In this document: piece after piece, positions 1 through 14,400 of the stretch
Layout: every line of letters starts with the position of its first letter
Numbering within the stretch: position 1 is the stretch's first letter
Assembly (NCBI GenBank): GCA_023935145.1
Contig: CM043704.1
Location: 97,908,873-97,972,872 of the forward strand
Direction: 5' to 3'
DNA: 64,000 bases
Origin: Bretschneidera sinensis
Lineage: Eukaryota > Streptophyta > Magnoliopsida > Brassicales > Akaniaceae
Translations under genes and position numbers: made by a program
The notes under the pieces: model-generated
Seen by the model: the letters and a program-made list of their open reading frames with translations, nothing else
What the model was told of the DNA's origin: nothing
Databases searched by the model: none

Positions 1-975
1 GTTATATTTGTGGTTTTGCTTGGAGTTATTTTAGATTTGCTCAAACTAACGGAGCCTGTTTTTGATTTTGGCTCATTCCTGCCACCTGTTTTCCAATTTG
101 TTTAGTATGGTGAAAATGCAGAAATACATTATAAGAAGTCAAGAAAAAAAAGAAAGGATATTGCGAGTTTAGGGGTTTCTGAGGTTGACAGATTATTGTA
201 AAATTTGTATTTATTTTCCTTTTGAAGGATTTTGTAGATCAAAGATTGTGTTGCCTTGTAACATCCATCAACTTCATTGCTTTTTAAGATTCTCATCGAG
301 TGAACTTTACTCAGGTAAGCACGAATCTTTTTTCCTTTTTGGATGTAAGGTGCTGTCTATTGATAGAATGATACATAAGGCTATGTTTGTTATCTATTTT
401 AAATCAATTTAAAACAAATTAGCTTAAATGAGTCCAAAACGGTCATAAAAAAAACATTGGGTTGAAATTTAAGCCATCCATTTAAAGTATGGCTTTCAAA
501 AAAATAAAAGTAAAAATATGGAATTAAATGATTCTTTCTGCTATGTGGTCTCATTGACTTTATGTATGGATGATTAATTAGGGATTTCTTTCTGCTATGT
601 GGTCACCTCTTTTATGCTTGCCAGCAGTGGCTGGAAGAGATTGACCCAGAATAGATTTCTTTAGAGAATGGAGTTTTAGTGAAACAAAATTACGATTCAT
701 AGTAACAAATTATATTTTAAAACTCCATGATTCTTTACACGCTACTTTTCATCTGGAATTTATACTTGTGCCCACTTTCATCAGTCTGAAAAGAATTGGT
801 GGACCTCTCCCATTTACACATCTCTTTTCTAAAATCTGCAGTTCCTCTATTAAATACAACACCACCCTCCCTTTTGCTTGGTGTCCATTGATTTGTTCCC
901 TGCTTTCTTATTTCAGTCCTCTTCCTTGAAAGCCTTTTTTGCCATTTTGAAACCTTTCAATCCTGAATTGCCTAG
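1..975. other. 5' flank of the E2 gene, no gene supported
   Basis: AT-rich DNA with no convincing protein-coding exon. A pyrimidine-rich stretch at about 840-960 directly precedes the E2 start codon and is the likely 5' UTR or proximal promoter. A short open frame at 185-412 starts with TTG and resembles nothing I recognise. Confidence 0.5.
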
Positions 976-2163
<1,188 letters not shown>

Positions 2164-2272
2164 ACCCTGATGTCCATGACTGCAAACTCTTCCCTTCTTT
2201 TCTGCTCTAAATTATTCGATACTTTGTTGAAGTATAGAGATTGCCTAAGTGAGGCATTTCCAAATTATAATC

Positions 2273-2278
2273 AATAAA
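2273..2278 (+). terminator. Polyadenylation signal AATAAA of the E2 gene
   Basis: A canonical AATAAA lies 110 bases after the stop codon, a usual position for a plant near-upstream element. Confidence 0.55.
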
Positions 2279-2289
2279 AGGTTTTATAT

Positions 2290-5200
2290 ACTAATTAAGT
2301 GCTCTAAGTCTGTATCATGTAATCTAATTTACTCTTTTGCTTGGAATAAAATATGGCATAATAAAGCTATTTATAATCAACCCAATTATACAATTTTAAA
2401 TCATTAATTATCAGTATCAGCAAAAGTCATAGTCATGTTCCTACCGAATCAAATGTTCACTTAATTAATAAATGTTTTCTAATTATAAAAAAAATAATGG
2501 TTTTTTTCTATAAATGGTTCCAAAACATAGTTGATCAGCTAGCCCCTCAGGTCGCTTCTTAATTTTCCAAATGATATATAGACCCACATAATCAAATTCT
2601 GCAGGCAAAACACCTGATCTCATGATATTATTCCAACATATATGCTTTAATTAAACTTACTTTTAGGGTTAGTTGCTAACTTAATTGCTCAATCGTTCAT
2701 CAGTTACAAACCTACTTTCAAGTTGCTCTTTTGGGTTTGTTGTTTAATTTATTGCCTAATCATTCATATTTTTTTAGATTAGAAAGGGTATTCTGGGCTT
2801 AATCAATTAATCTTTATCTTGAGTTTTATAAGAACTTTTTTTTTTTGAGAATATAATTAAGAAACACATGTAGAAAGAAAAATTTTTACATATAAAACTT
2901 ACTTCATAGATAAACTAACTTTTAAAATCGTGAAATAATACGTATATGTAATCCCCTTAATCACATTTTTCGATGGCGGGGTGGTTTGAGAATTTTTTAT
3001 TTTACCCATTTTCATTTTTTTTAAAGTTTAATCAATAAATAAACATACATGAGTAAAAAAAGATACTTTACATATAAAATTAATTGAACGCGTCAATTTT
3101 AAAATAATATCAATTAAAAGTGGCAAAATGTTAAAGTCAAAATGCTTTCTTTGGTAGGAGTATGTGGAAAAAAGTAGAAAAAGTTATTTAACTATATTTT
3201 GAGCATCTATAAAAATTGAAAAAATTGTGATAAATTCATTACTTTTATGGTCCTAGTCAAAATTACTTATAACTTTCGGCTGGGAAAAGATGTGCCTGCG
3301 GCTCTTTTTGAACCATCGATCTCTATAAAATTTATAATAAAAGATACATATAAATGCAATTAAATGGAAATAATTTATTGATTTTGTGCAAGATAGATGG
3401 TTTTTATTTGAGAGAGGGAGATATGATTTCGGGAATTATGATAATAATAATCTACATTAATCGACGCTACTATAGAAAAAAGTTCTAATTAAATTTAATG
3501 ATAGTCACTGCATAATTATTTATTTTTTTTATGTAAGTTATGATTGTATGTAGTACGGATTGATGGAAAAAAATTGACGTATATAATTCTTGATGGTAAC
3601 TTTTCTTGTCGTCAAAAGACCAAAGTAACTTCAAAGTCTACCCTAAAGTAACTTTTTTTGACTTAGGAGGTAATCATTTTAGTTTAATGATTATGGAGAA
3701 TTGGTATGAGATAAGGCGTATTGTTTAGTTTTATAGATTCAATGCATCTTTTTTTAGCTATAAAAAAAGATTAAGGAGAAACTTTTGATAAAACGATTTA
3801 AATTATTAATTTTAAGATTGTTCAATCACAAAATGCCATATCAATAATGTGAATAAATTTTTTTCTCTATTTTATAATAAATTATTTCAATTGAATTAAT
3901 GAATAAAAGAAAAAAGCTACACACAATTGTCGTTGGAATATCTTACTTAAAAAAAAACGTGTTAAACTTAATTTATTAAGATTTATTACGAGAAGAGAGT
4001 AGACATGTAAATTTTTTAATGATTATTACAAAAGTTTGTAAGTATTGATGTAATCAAAATGGTAATTTTTTTCAATAATAACACATTTCATTGAAAGAAA
4101 ATCAATTTTAGTTTTTGTAATTGTTTTTGAGATATAAAAAATTGATAAGAGACATTAGACATTTCAACCAAGTAAATTTTGATATCTTATTTTTTTTCCT
4201 TTGCTTTTTACTGTTGGGTGTGATTCTTCTCAGTTTGTATATTTTTTTTTGTTCTTGCATAATTGTATTAGTTAATGTGATTTGATTGTTACTATACATC
4301 ACAAAAACAAAATATAATAGACTTATTCTAAATGACTAACCATATCATTCATAATCAATTTGGAGTAGTTTAATTTTTATTTATGTCCATATTTAAATTA
4401 AAAATTATTTTGTATTTTATGTAATAAAAACTTAAGTTTAACATCAATAAATATTTATAAAGAGATTAAAATTCAAACATTTTTAACGAAATGGATGAAC
4501 TTTTATTATTAAACCAAATATTTATTGATCTTTCAAATATTTAATTATCTTTATGTCATTTTGAAGGTAGGTGTTCACATGTATTGTATATTATTTTGAC
4601 TGGAGGAACAGTTCTATTATAATTGAGAAGGGTAGTTTTGTGCTTTCGGTATGGTATAAAATAAAATAAAATAAAATAAAATATTTATTTATTTTTAATT
4701 TCTTATTGTTAATGGAGATATTTATTTTTTGAGATTGCCCCTACTGATTACAAGCACGCAGCACGGTTGCCAGTTAGTTAACCCGCAATAGCCGGTGGCA
4801 AGTTTTTCAATGCCTCCTTGAAATTTCCGGATATCAGGGATTTCCCGGGAAAATTGCCTGTGTTTTTTTAACGAACTTAAATAAAAATGCTCCTACTTTT
4901 GCTCTCTTTATCACACTGAAATTTTTGCCCTTTTTTCGCGGGAATTCTCGCTCTCTCTCTCTCTTGCCGACACTTTCTTCCTAGTAATTCCCCACTCATT
5001 ATCCTTTTGATCTTTTTTAAAATATACCCATCTGCTTATCTAATCTTTATCGTCACTATAACACCCACCTTTTTAATTCTATAAATTAAATCCATAGCCT
5101 TTTTGGATTTTTATATGACTCTTTTGAGTGTTGAAATTAATTGTAGCAGGTATGGTGATGATATTTGGCGGCAATTCCATTTTAAAAACATGCTGAGTTC

Positions 5201-5600
5201 TGAAGGTGAATGGATACATAGTTTAGGTACCATTTTATAGTCCTTTAACGTTTATCTTATTCTTGATTCAACAATTTTTCTAATGATTTTTATAATCCAC
5301 AATGCAAGATCTTGTGGGTATTTGTGAACGTTTTATCTCAGGGTGGTTTGAATTGAAATTTCTTGGGGATTTTTTTTTTAATAAAATACTTTGAATTTGG
5401 ATTTTTATATGGGAATCCATTAATGGGCATAATTTATAATCACGAGTGGTGGCTATAAGTGGATGGCATATGGTGGGGTATTAGATTTCTTATTCTAGGT
5501 TTGAGTAACCATGATACCCTTTTGCAGAGGTTGAAATTATAATCTCAAGAGCTAGGAAAATTATTAACCAGGATAGATATGCAGAATCTCTGCAATCATG
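2290..5600. other. AT-rich intergenic region with kinase promoter at its right end
   Basis: About 3.3 kb with long A/T runs and no supported gene. An (AAAAT)n-type microsatellite lies at 4655-4682. The interval from about 4740 to 5100 is less AT-rich and contains a CT-repeat tract near 4950 typical of plant core promoters and 5' UTRs. It probably holds the transcription start of the downstream kinase; a 5' UTR intron between about 5150 and 5600 is possible but unproven. Confidence 0.5.
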
Positions 5601-5675
5601 GAGGAATAGAAATTGTAGTAGATGCTTTGAATTTGTGGAGGTGATAAATCAATAAAGAAATAAAGAACAAAAAGA

Positions 5676-8623
5676 ATGCCAGTTGAGGAGGGAACCAAGA
5701 CTGTTTATGAGGAGAAGAAGAATGTGTTGGTTGGGATTCAAATGGATAGCAATAGCAGGGAGCTCCTCAACTGGGCTCTTGTAAAAGTTGCAGAACCAGG
5801 AGATTCTGTTGTTGCAATTCATGTTTGTGGAAGTTCAGGTACTGTCTTTCTCATTAGTATTTATTATTTCTGATATTATCGTGATCTTAATTTCTTAGTT
5901 TTTTGATTCATTATATTGAAATCGTAATATGAATTATTGACACAGATCATGCTTCGACAAAAAAGCCTTTATTGGATGGATACTTGGAAGTATATGAAGG
6001 TTTATGCTCTATAAAGAAGGTATGTGTTCATATTACACAATAGACAAAATTGCCTTCTTAATTTTGTTAAAAAGAGAAAAGGAGCAAAGATTCACTATGA
6101 TTTCTCAATACTTGAGTTTCAGGTAGATCTTACAGGTAAGGTCTTAACAGGAATTTCGGTTCGAAAGATCTTGGTTAGAGAGGCGAAGAACTATGCTGCT
6201 ACTGCTGTAGTTGTGGGGATAACCAAGCAGAGTGCTATAGGGTAGGGGCTAACTAGAAACTAAAGTTTAGATTATCAAGTTTGTGTATTCTTTCCTGATT
6301 AATCTAAACAGATATCACTTTCAGGGGTAGGGCTTCGAGGGCTAGATATTGCGCTAAGCGATTGCCTTCAACTACTGATGTTCTGGCCATTCACAATGGG
6401 AAGGTTATCTTTAGAAGGTGCAACAATAATCAACTACCTGGTATGATACTTATGTCCTTGTAGAAGGAGAATTAGTGTAACACTATATATCCTTCAAAAG
6501 TAAATGATTTGCTTTTGATTATGTCAGGTCTCAAAAGAGATCCTAAACCAAGTTTTAGTCGAATTGAGAATTCATCTGTAAAAGAATGCCAATCTGAATT
6601 TGGTGATTCTGAAACTGGGACTGAGATATCCAGTTTTGAGGTGATACAGAACACCAAAGGTGAATCAAGAGATAGTAGTGCAGACTCAAAAGATGAAATG
6701 TTAAGCCTTGGACATTACCGCAAGCCGTTTTCCTCGCGATCAACTTCTCTTTTTGCAGGAGACATTTTGGATCAAAGGCCTGGTTGGCCCTTACTCTGCA
6801 TAGCTTGTTCAGCGAGTCCACAAGCATTGCACAGAAGGAACATATCTGTAGTTCAATGGGTAATGAGCTTACCCAATCGTTCCCCACAGCAAAGTCCCCG
6901 ATGTTCACCAGTAGAAGAAAATGCATTTGAAAAGGAGTTGAGTGATATTCTGGGTGAGAGTAATAGGTGCACTTCATCTGCAATAGACGAGCTACGGAAA
7001 GGCTTGGATATTCTACTGAAAACAAATCCATCTGGTTGCAAATGGTTCAGTTATGAGGTTCTAAGAACTGCAACTTTTCAGTTCTCCTCAGGTTTTTTTC
7101 CCTAATGTGCCCTGAGAAAACTGAAATCAATCTTCTATTTATACTATTTATGCATACGTTCTTTCTAAAATTGTGCTGTCATAACAGAAAATCTGATTGG
7201 GAAAGGAGGGTGTAACCGTGTGTATAAGGGGATACTTCCAGATGGCAAGCCCGTTGCAGTAAAGATCCTGAAGTCATCTAAAGAAGCATGGAAAGATTTT
7301 GCCTATGAAGTTGGTATCATCTCCTCTTTGGAAAACAAAAACATAGCACCTCTGCTTGGGATTTGCGTCGAGAATAATGATCTAATCTCTGTTTATGATT
7401 TCTCATCCAAAGGAAGCTTAGAGGAGAACCTACATGGTAAGGCTTCAGTAAGATCAATGTTTTTCTTCAGATTGCTAATCAAAATTGTCATAAACCTTGT
7501 TGATGCAAGTTGATGTTCAATGTAGGTAAGGGCAAGGAAAAACATGTCTTGTCATGGGAAGTGAGATTTAATATAGCGGTTGTGGTTGCTGAAGCACTAG
7601 ATTACCTACACAACGAATGTTCTCAACCTGTTATTCATAGAGATGTTAAGTCTTCAAATATTCTTCTGTCAGATGGATATGAACCACAGGTACTTGACGC
7701 AAAATGAAGTTTTTCAGAAAATTCATGAAAACGAAATTTTTGTCATAAATTCATCACTTGTCTTATTACTGTTTTTTATTTTATTTATTACTGTTCTTTC
7801 ATTGTGATAGTTATCAGACTTTGGGCTTGCAATTTGGGGACCAACTACTTCGTCATTTCTGACTCAAGGCAATGTTGTTGGAACATTTGGGTATCTAGCT
7901 CCAGAATATTTCATGTATGGTAAAGTCAGTGACAAGATTGATGTCTATGCTTTTGGGGTTGTTCTACTTGAATTGTTATCAGGAAGAAAACCAATATGCT
8001 CTGAGACTCCCAAGGGCCTAGAGAGCTTGGTAAAGTGGGTAAGGGTCTAATCTGAAACGAAATTCTCCCACTTTTAGTAGTGTACATGGATAATACTGAA
8101 AGCACTTTTAATGCAGGCAAAGCCAATGATAGAGAATGGGGATGTCAAAGGCATACTGGATCCTTATTTGGAAGAAAAGATCAATGAGGTTCAAATGCAG
8201 AGAATGGTTCTTGCAGCTGCACTCTGCCTCACACAGGCAGCTCGAATTCGTCCTAAAATGAGAGAGGTAATAACATTGCAAGACTCACAGTAAGATGTCA
8301 TGTTCTTGGTCATTCTACAGAAAATTGTTTCCATATTAGGATTGAACTTGACATTTTCTGCTCCTTTTTTCCAGATATTGAAGCTCCTAAGAGGGGATAA
8401 TGATGTTGAAAAGTGGATGAACTCCCAGAATGAGGATACAGAAAACCAGGATGGTAATGATGATGAAGTTTATCCAAGTTCAAGCGCAGAGTCACATCTG
8501 GGTCTTGCATTCCTTGATGTTGACGATGATTCTACATCATTTAGTAGCATGGAGCAAAGCAATAATCTTTCTTCAGAGGAATACTCTAAAGAAAGATGGA
8601 GCCGGTCTTCAAGCTTCAATTAG
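5676..8623 (+). CDS. Receptor-like cytoplasmic kinase with N-terminal USP domain (10 exons)
   Basis: Predicted soluble Ser/Thr kinase with an N-terminal universal-stress-protein (UspA-like) domain, an RLCK architecture specific to plants. Exons: 5676-5838, 5946-6019, 6123-6241, 6325-6440, 6528-7091, 7188-7436, 7526-7689, 7811-8038, 8117-8266, 8375-8623. All are GT-AG and phases join to 691 residues. Residues 1 to about 150 form the USP domain ([31 protein letters not shown]). A Ser-rich linker of about 190 residues follows. The kinase has its glycine loop near residue 350 ([11 protein letters not shown]), VAVKIL lysine near 369, HRDVKSSN near 467, DFG at 486-488 and APE after it, so it looks catalytically competent. 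The third glycine of the loop is Asn. The acidic Ser-rich tail has no membrane anchor. No signal peptide or TM segment is seen. Confidence 0.92.
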
Positions 8624-9842
8624 TTTCCCTCAACAAATTTTTAGAATATTATTTCACTTGTTTTACATCCAATTTAGCCAGAAACTTAATTCTGGGACGT
8701 GTGTGCCTGTATAGTTTTAGAGAAAAAAAAAATATAGGAAAGCAGAAACTGCACCCAGTGGTGAGGTGATGTAGATTATGTAGAAATCCCATTTGAGGTG
8801 AGGATGTAATGAAAGGGTTCAATAGCCTGTCATATTTGAGGTGATGATGTAATTTGTGAAAAGATGCAAGAGAGAAAACAAAAAGAAGAAAGCAAAATCA
8901 AGCCGATGGAGAGGGAAAAACTAGGAATCAATGTGATCCATGAGTTTTCTACTAATTAATCATCTTAGTAAGTGAAACTATTGCATTAAAAAGCTCAATA
9001 ATTCCAATTTCGTAGTGCTGAACATCAAATCAAATTTCATAACTATCAAGAATATTAATTTTAAAATAACAACTATTGAATTCAAAATCAACAATGGAAA
9101 ATAAAAAACATCCCATCAAAACCCTAAACTTTAGTGAACCGAAATTAATATCTAATTCAGAGTGTATCGATTTTAATCTTGCTAAAAAAATTAACAAACC
9201 TTAATCAGTTCAATCAAAACCTCGCCGCTTACACTGTTCCACACGTACCCCGGTGGAGAGAATGGTTTGCACCGTGACATTGTTGTTAATTAAACTGAAT
9301 CAATCAAAACATTTCTGGATTTTAATTTTCTGGTTAACAAAATCAAAAACCAGCCAAATTATAATAAAACCAAAATTTTCCTTTTGTATATTAAGAGCAA
9401 AGAACAAAGTCTCACTCTGAAATTATCAAGTAGAAAGCAGAGTTTTCAGGGTTTCCTTAATGATTTGATCAATCTTTGCCTAAGAGACGTGACCTAAAAG
9501 CCAAAAGTTGAAGCAAAAATAGAGATTGTTAGTTTCCAGATATTAAACGGCAAACTCAGGGAATCTTTAGAGAGATAAAGAGAGGATAATTCTTGAGGAT
9601 TTGATGCACTGAATAAAAGCAGGGAAGCGTTTATTTTGAATCCATGGAATATTTTCTTGCTCATGAGTTTCCCGCGATTGTTTGTTTTACCTTTTTGACC
9701 CTCATCTCATCCATAATTACTAAAACTAAAATTTCTAAACAAACCATTTGGTATATCAGTTACTAAAACAAATCATGAAATTTTGGTAACAATGGACAAC
9801 CCGTTAATAAATTTCTTTACATGCATAATTCAATCTTCTTAA
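8624..9842. other. Intergenic region, no gene seen
   Basis: Holds the 3' UTR of the kinase at its left end. The rest is AT-rich, without an open frame resembling a known protein. Confidence 0.5.
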
Positions 9843-10523
9843 CTAAGAAAAAAAACTAACGAAAATTAATAAATTAACTTGATTGAAAACTGGAGCCCAT
9901 CCAAGAAGGGTAAAATTAAATCTTGAGCTATATGGATCCCAGTAAAGTCCAATCTCATCTCCTTCCTTCAGGTCCCTTCTTTTCACAAACTCTTGGTTCC
10001 AGTTGACATAGCTCTTTGAAGTAGGCCATCGCTTAAGCACTAATTGATGTTTAGACATTGTGTGTTGATCCCAAACCACCACCTCTTCTCTATCCTTACT
10101 CTCAATCTGATCGATGCAATCAGTGCTCAAGAATGGCAAAACATGGTTCTTGATCAGTCTTGTCTTCATCATTAGCCTACACAGCTGGCCAAGAATATCA
10201 CTAATCTTCAGCTTCTTCTTGATCTTCCAAGGATTATTGTAAAGGTTCAGTTTAGTGGGGACACCCTTTTTCTTTTCTTCTTGCTCCTCTTTCTGGGTGT
10301 AATATTTCCTAGCAAAAATCTTCTCTTGTACTGGTTAAACAACAATGACATGATGATCACGGAATGAATGGGTTTCAGTTGTTCTGGGTTTCTTAGTTTT
10401 GTCCTGACACTCACAAGAAATTGCCAATTCAGTGGAGATATGGTGTTCTGTTTCTTGTGCTACAAAGTAGTAGTACTGTTTTCTCTTCATGGTTGGAGAT
10501 ACAGGTTGTTGGGGTATCTGCAT
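9843..10523 (-). pseudogene. B3 DNA-binding domain protein (REM/DUF313-like), interrupted by one stop
   Basis: Reading from ATG at 10523 to the stop at 9843 gives one continuous frame of about 226 codons broken by a single TAA at 10335-10337, 62 codons in. The downstream part has the hallmarks of plant B3 proteins of the DUF313/REM kind: NPWKIKKKLKISDI, then WDQHTMSKHQLVLKRW, SKSYVNWNQEFVKRRDLKEGDEIGLYWD. These correspond to the B3 fold that binds DNA in the nucleus. An internal ATG at 10172 could still give a 109-residue protein holding most of the B3 domain. The single lesion means recent inactivation, an allele, a sequencing error, or a real short N-terminal product with reinitiation. No intron removing the stop was found. 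Confidence 0.7.
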
Positions 10524-10844
10524 TACTGAAGCAGAGAAAACAGAGCAAATTCACAAAAGAAACTTTTGGGGTTTTGAGAATGAGACAAAATTTTTAGGGT
10601 TTTGAAGATTGCACTTAGAAAGATTTGTATGAAAGTGGCTTCTTTAAACAAAAAGTGCAACAGGAAATCAGTTTGGGATTAGGAAAGTAAAACGACATAA
10701 GAAACTTTATTGCCAAGAAATCGTCGGAACAAAATAGTTTTGGAAAGGAGGTTTTTGCTCTTCTGTCTTTGTTGAAGGAGTTCAATTAATGCAATTCTCA
10801 AATGGGAAATTAATTAAATTAAAAAAAAATGGAAAAACTAATTA

Positions 10845-10849
10845 GAATA
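10845..10849 (+). repeat. Target site duplication GAATA, left copy
   Basis: Identical to the 5 bases at 16048-16052 on the other side of the copia element, fixing both ends of the insertion. Confidence 0.9.
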
Positions 10850-11398
10850 TGTTAAAGGAGTAGACCAATTCCAAAAATACTTTCTGTGGACAAAGAGTGG
10901 CCATGTGGGGTGGACAAAGACAAAACACTTTATCCATGTGTTTTCACATTTTCTGCAAACCTTGACTAAAATTGCCGAAAGCAATTTTGACAAGAACTCT
11001 CGTGAATGCACAATGGTTTCTTGAAGCCTATAAATAGGCTCTCATTTGTACTTAAAGAGACACACTAAGAAAGAGTATTAAAGAGAGTGTGAGAGTTACT
11101 ACTTAGAGAGGAAAATTTGTTTCTTCTTTGTAAATAATATTTTTCCGATTTTGTGAGAGAGTTGTTTCTCCTATTACAATAGAGATTAGACAATTGTTAT
11201 CTCATTGTAATTAGAGAGAAGTTTTTGTGATCCCTCTTTTACAATAGTGAAATCCTCCAATGCTTGCCCGTGGTTTGTTTACCCCAAATTTGTTCGGGGG
11301 TTTTTCTACGTAAAATATTTGTGTCCATTTTATCTTTATTTTTCTCATTTCACTTTAGTTGTGTGTTAGCTTCGACCTGGTAATTTTTTTTCTTAACA
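10850..11398 (+). repeat. 5' LTR of copia element 1 (549 bp)
   Basis: Starts TGTTAAAGGAG and ends CTTAACA (TG...CA). A TATA box (TATAAATA) is at 11029-11036. It aligns end to end with 15500-16047 with roughly 32 substitutions and two small indels by eye, about 6 percent divergence. Confidence 0.93.
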
Positions 11399-11399
11399 G

Positions 11400-11411
11400 T
11401 GGTATCAGAGC
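11400..11411 (+). other. Primer binding site for initiator tRNA-Met
   Basis: TGGTATCAGAGC begins two bases after the 5' LTR. This is the classic copia primer site complementary to the 3' end of tRNA-iMet. Confidence 0.9.
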
Positions 11412-11450
11412 TATTGGTCGAGGGGTGTGAAACAGATCGTTGTGAACGAG

Positions 11451-14400
11451 ATGTCAACTACAACAAAGTTTGATGTTGAGAAGTTTAACGGGAGTAATTT
11501 CTCGTTATGAAAAATGAAGATTAAGGCAATTTTGAGGAAAGACAATTGTTTGGCAGCAATTGAAGAAAGGCCCGCAGAGATCACTGACGACAGCAAGTGG
11601 AACGAGATGGACAGCATCGCAATTGCCGATATGCACTTAGCACTAGCCGATGAAGTGTTATCTAGTGTGGCGGAAAAGAAGACTGCGAAGGAGATTTGAG
11701 ATACTCAACAAGATTGTACGAGGCCAACTCACTGCACAATAAGATCTTTTTAAAGATGAGATTTTATACTCTTCGAATGACGGAATCCAAGTCGGGGACC
11801 GACCACATCAACATTATGAATACTTTATTTTCGCAACTTACATTGATGGGTTACACAATAAAGGCATCTGAACGTGCGGAGCTTCTACTACAAAGTCTAC
11901 CTGACTCGTATGATCAACTCATCATCAACTTGATGAACAACATCCTCATGGACTATCTAGTCTTCGACGAAATTGCAGCTGCTGTTTTAGAAGAAGAAAC
12001 CATACGCAAAAACAAGGAAGACAGACAGGCAAGTTCACAGCAAGCGAAAGCCTTGACGATGACAAGAGGAAGATCAATGGAACGTGGCCCCAGTGAGAGT
12101 CAGAATCATGGTAGATCGAAATCAAAAAGTAAGAAGAATTTCAAGTGCTACAATTGTGGCAAGAAAGGGCATGTCAAGAAGGATTGTTGGTACACAAAGA
12201 AGAGTGGAGTCCCTGAGTCATCAAATGCTCAAGGGAATGTGGCAAGTGCCTCAGATGATGGTGAAGTTCTATACAGCGAGGCAACAACGGTAGTTGGAGG
12301 CAGAAAGCAGTTCGCTGATGTCTGGTTACTAGACTCAGGAGCAACATGGCACATGACATCTCGGAGAGAATGGTTCCATAAATATGAACAAATCTCAGGA
12401 GGTTCTATACACATGGGTGATGATCATGCTTTGGAGATCGCTGGTATTGGTACTATCAAGATGAAGATGTTTGATGGTACGGTTCACACTATTCAAGAGG
12501 TACGATATGTAAATGGCATAAGGAAGAATGTATTGTCTTTGGGGAAAATAGATAGTCTTGGATGCAAGACCTATGTCGAAAATGGGATCATGAAGATTGT
12601 TAGAGGTGCACTTGTGGTTATGAAGGCAGAAAAGATCGCAGCGAATCTATTTATGCTTAAAGGAGAAACACTGCAGGAAGCTGATGCGTGTGTCGCGTCA
12701 ACCAACAAGGGAGAAGAGTCGACGATGATGTGGCATCTTAAACTAGGCCATATGTCGGAATGAGGTTTGAAGATTCTCTCCGACAGAAAGCTGCTTCCAG
12801 GGCTCACATCGGTAAATCTACCTTTCTGTGAGCATTGTGTTATAAGTAAGCAGCATAGATTAAAGTTTAGCAGATCTGATGCTAGGAGTAAACGCATTCT
12901 AGATTTGATTCATTCTGATGTATGGGAATCACCGGAAATGTCCTTAGGAGGAGCAAAGTACTTTATGTCTTTTATTGATGATTACTCTAGGAGATGTTGG
13001 GTGTATCCAATCAAGAAGAAGTCAGATGTGTTTCCGGTATTTAAAGACTTCAAAGCACGAGTGGAACTTGAATCTGGGAAAAAGATCAAGTGCTTGAGGA
13101 TAGATAATGGAAGAGAGTACACAGACGGCGAGTTTCTTGCTCTTTGTAAGCGGGAAGGTGTCAAACGACAGTTCACAGTCACATACACGCTTCAGCAAAA
13201 TGGAGTGGTAGAGCGAATGGATAGAACTCTTACAGAAAGGATGAGAGCTATGTTGAGGACTGCAGGTCAACCCAACTCTTTTTGGGCAGAAGCAATCAAA
13301 ACCGCCTGTTATGTGATAAATCAATCGCCATCAACAGCAATTAATTTAAAGACACCGATGGAGATGTGGACTGGTAAGCCAGCGGACTACTCTCCTTTAC
13401 ATTCTTTTGGATGTCCTACGTATGTGATGTACAATGCCCAAGAAAGAACGAAGTTGAATCCGAAATCTATGAGGTGTATATTCTTGGGGTATGCTGACGG
13501 AGTAAAGGGGTATCGCCTGTGGGATCTCACTACCTGCAAGGTTGTTTTCAGCAGGGATGTGATCTTTACAGAAGATCAACTACTATAAAAAGATGGAGAC
13601 GATAGCACGTCAAAAGAGGTTTCAGAGACTAGAACAATATAGGTGGAAAATAATCCGGTACAAGAAACTCCAGTTTCTACTGAAGCAGCACCAGAGCACG
13701 ACGTACAAGAACCAGTCGAGTCCGAAGCTGCAGAAGCTAGCCGGTCAACTCATGAGAGAAGGCCGCCAGCTTGGCATTCGGAGTATATCACTGAGAGCAA
13801 TGTTGCATACTGTCTTTTAATGGAGGACGGAGAGCCCTCAACTTTCCAAGAAGCTACAAGTAGCTCAGATGTGTCTTTGTGGATGGAAACAATGCAGGAA
13901 GAAATTGAAGCTCTACATAAGAATAAGACTTGGGAACTGGTACCATTGCCACATGGGAGAAAAGCCATAGGTAACAAATGAGTCTACAAGATCAAGCGGG
14001 ATAGTAGTGATCAAGTGGAACAGTTTCGTGCAAGACTGGTGGTAAAGGGATTCGCTCAGAAAGAAGGTATTGATTTCAATGAGATATTTTCCTCGGTGGT
14101 TCGGCTTACAACAATCAGAGTAGTCCTGGTTATGTGTGCTACGTTTGACTTACATCTGGAGCAGTTGGATGTGAAAACTGCATTTCTTCATGGAGAACTT
14201 GAAGAAGAAATCTATATGCTCCAACCAGAAGGTTTTGCTGAAACAGGAAATGAGAACTTGGTTTGCAGGTTGAACAAATATCTATACGGTCTCAAATAGG
14301 CACCGAGGTATTGGTACAAGAAATTTGATTCATTCATTATTAGCATTGGATACAACAGACTCAGTTCAGACCATTGTACGTACTTCAAAAGGTTTGATGG

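Noticed and set aside
185..412. 75-codon frame at the left edge
   Set aside because: TTG start and a composition typical of random AT-rich translation.
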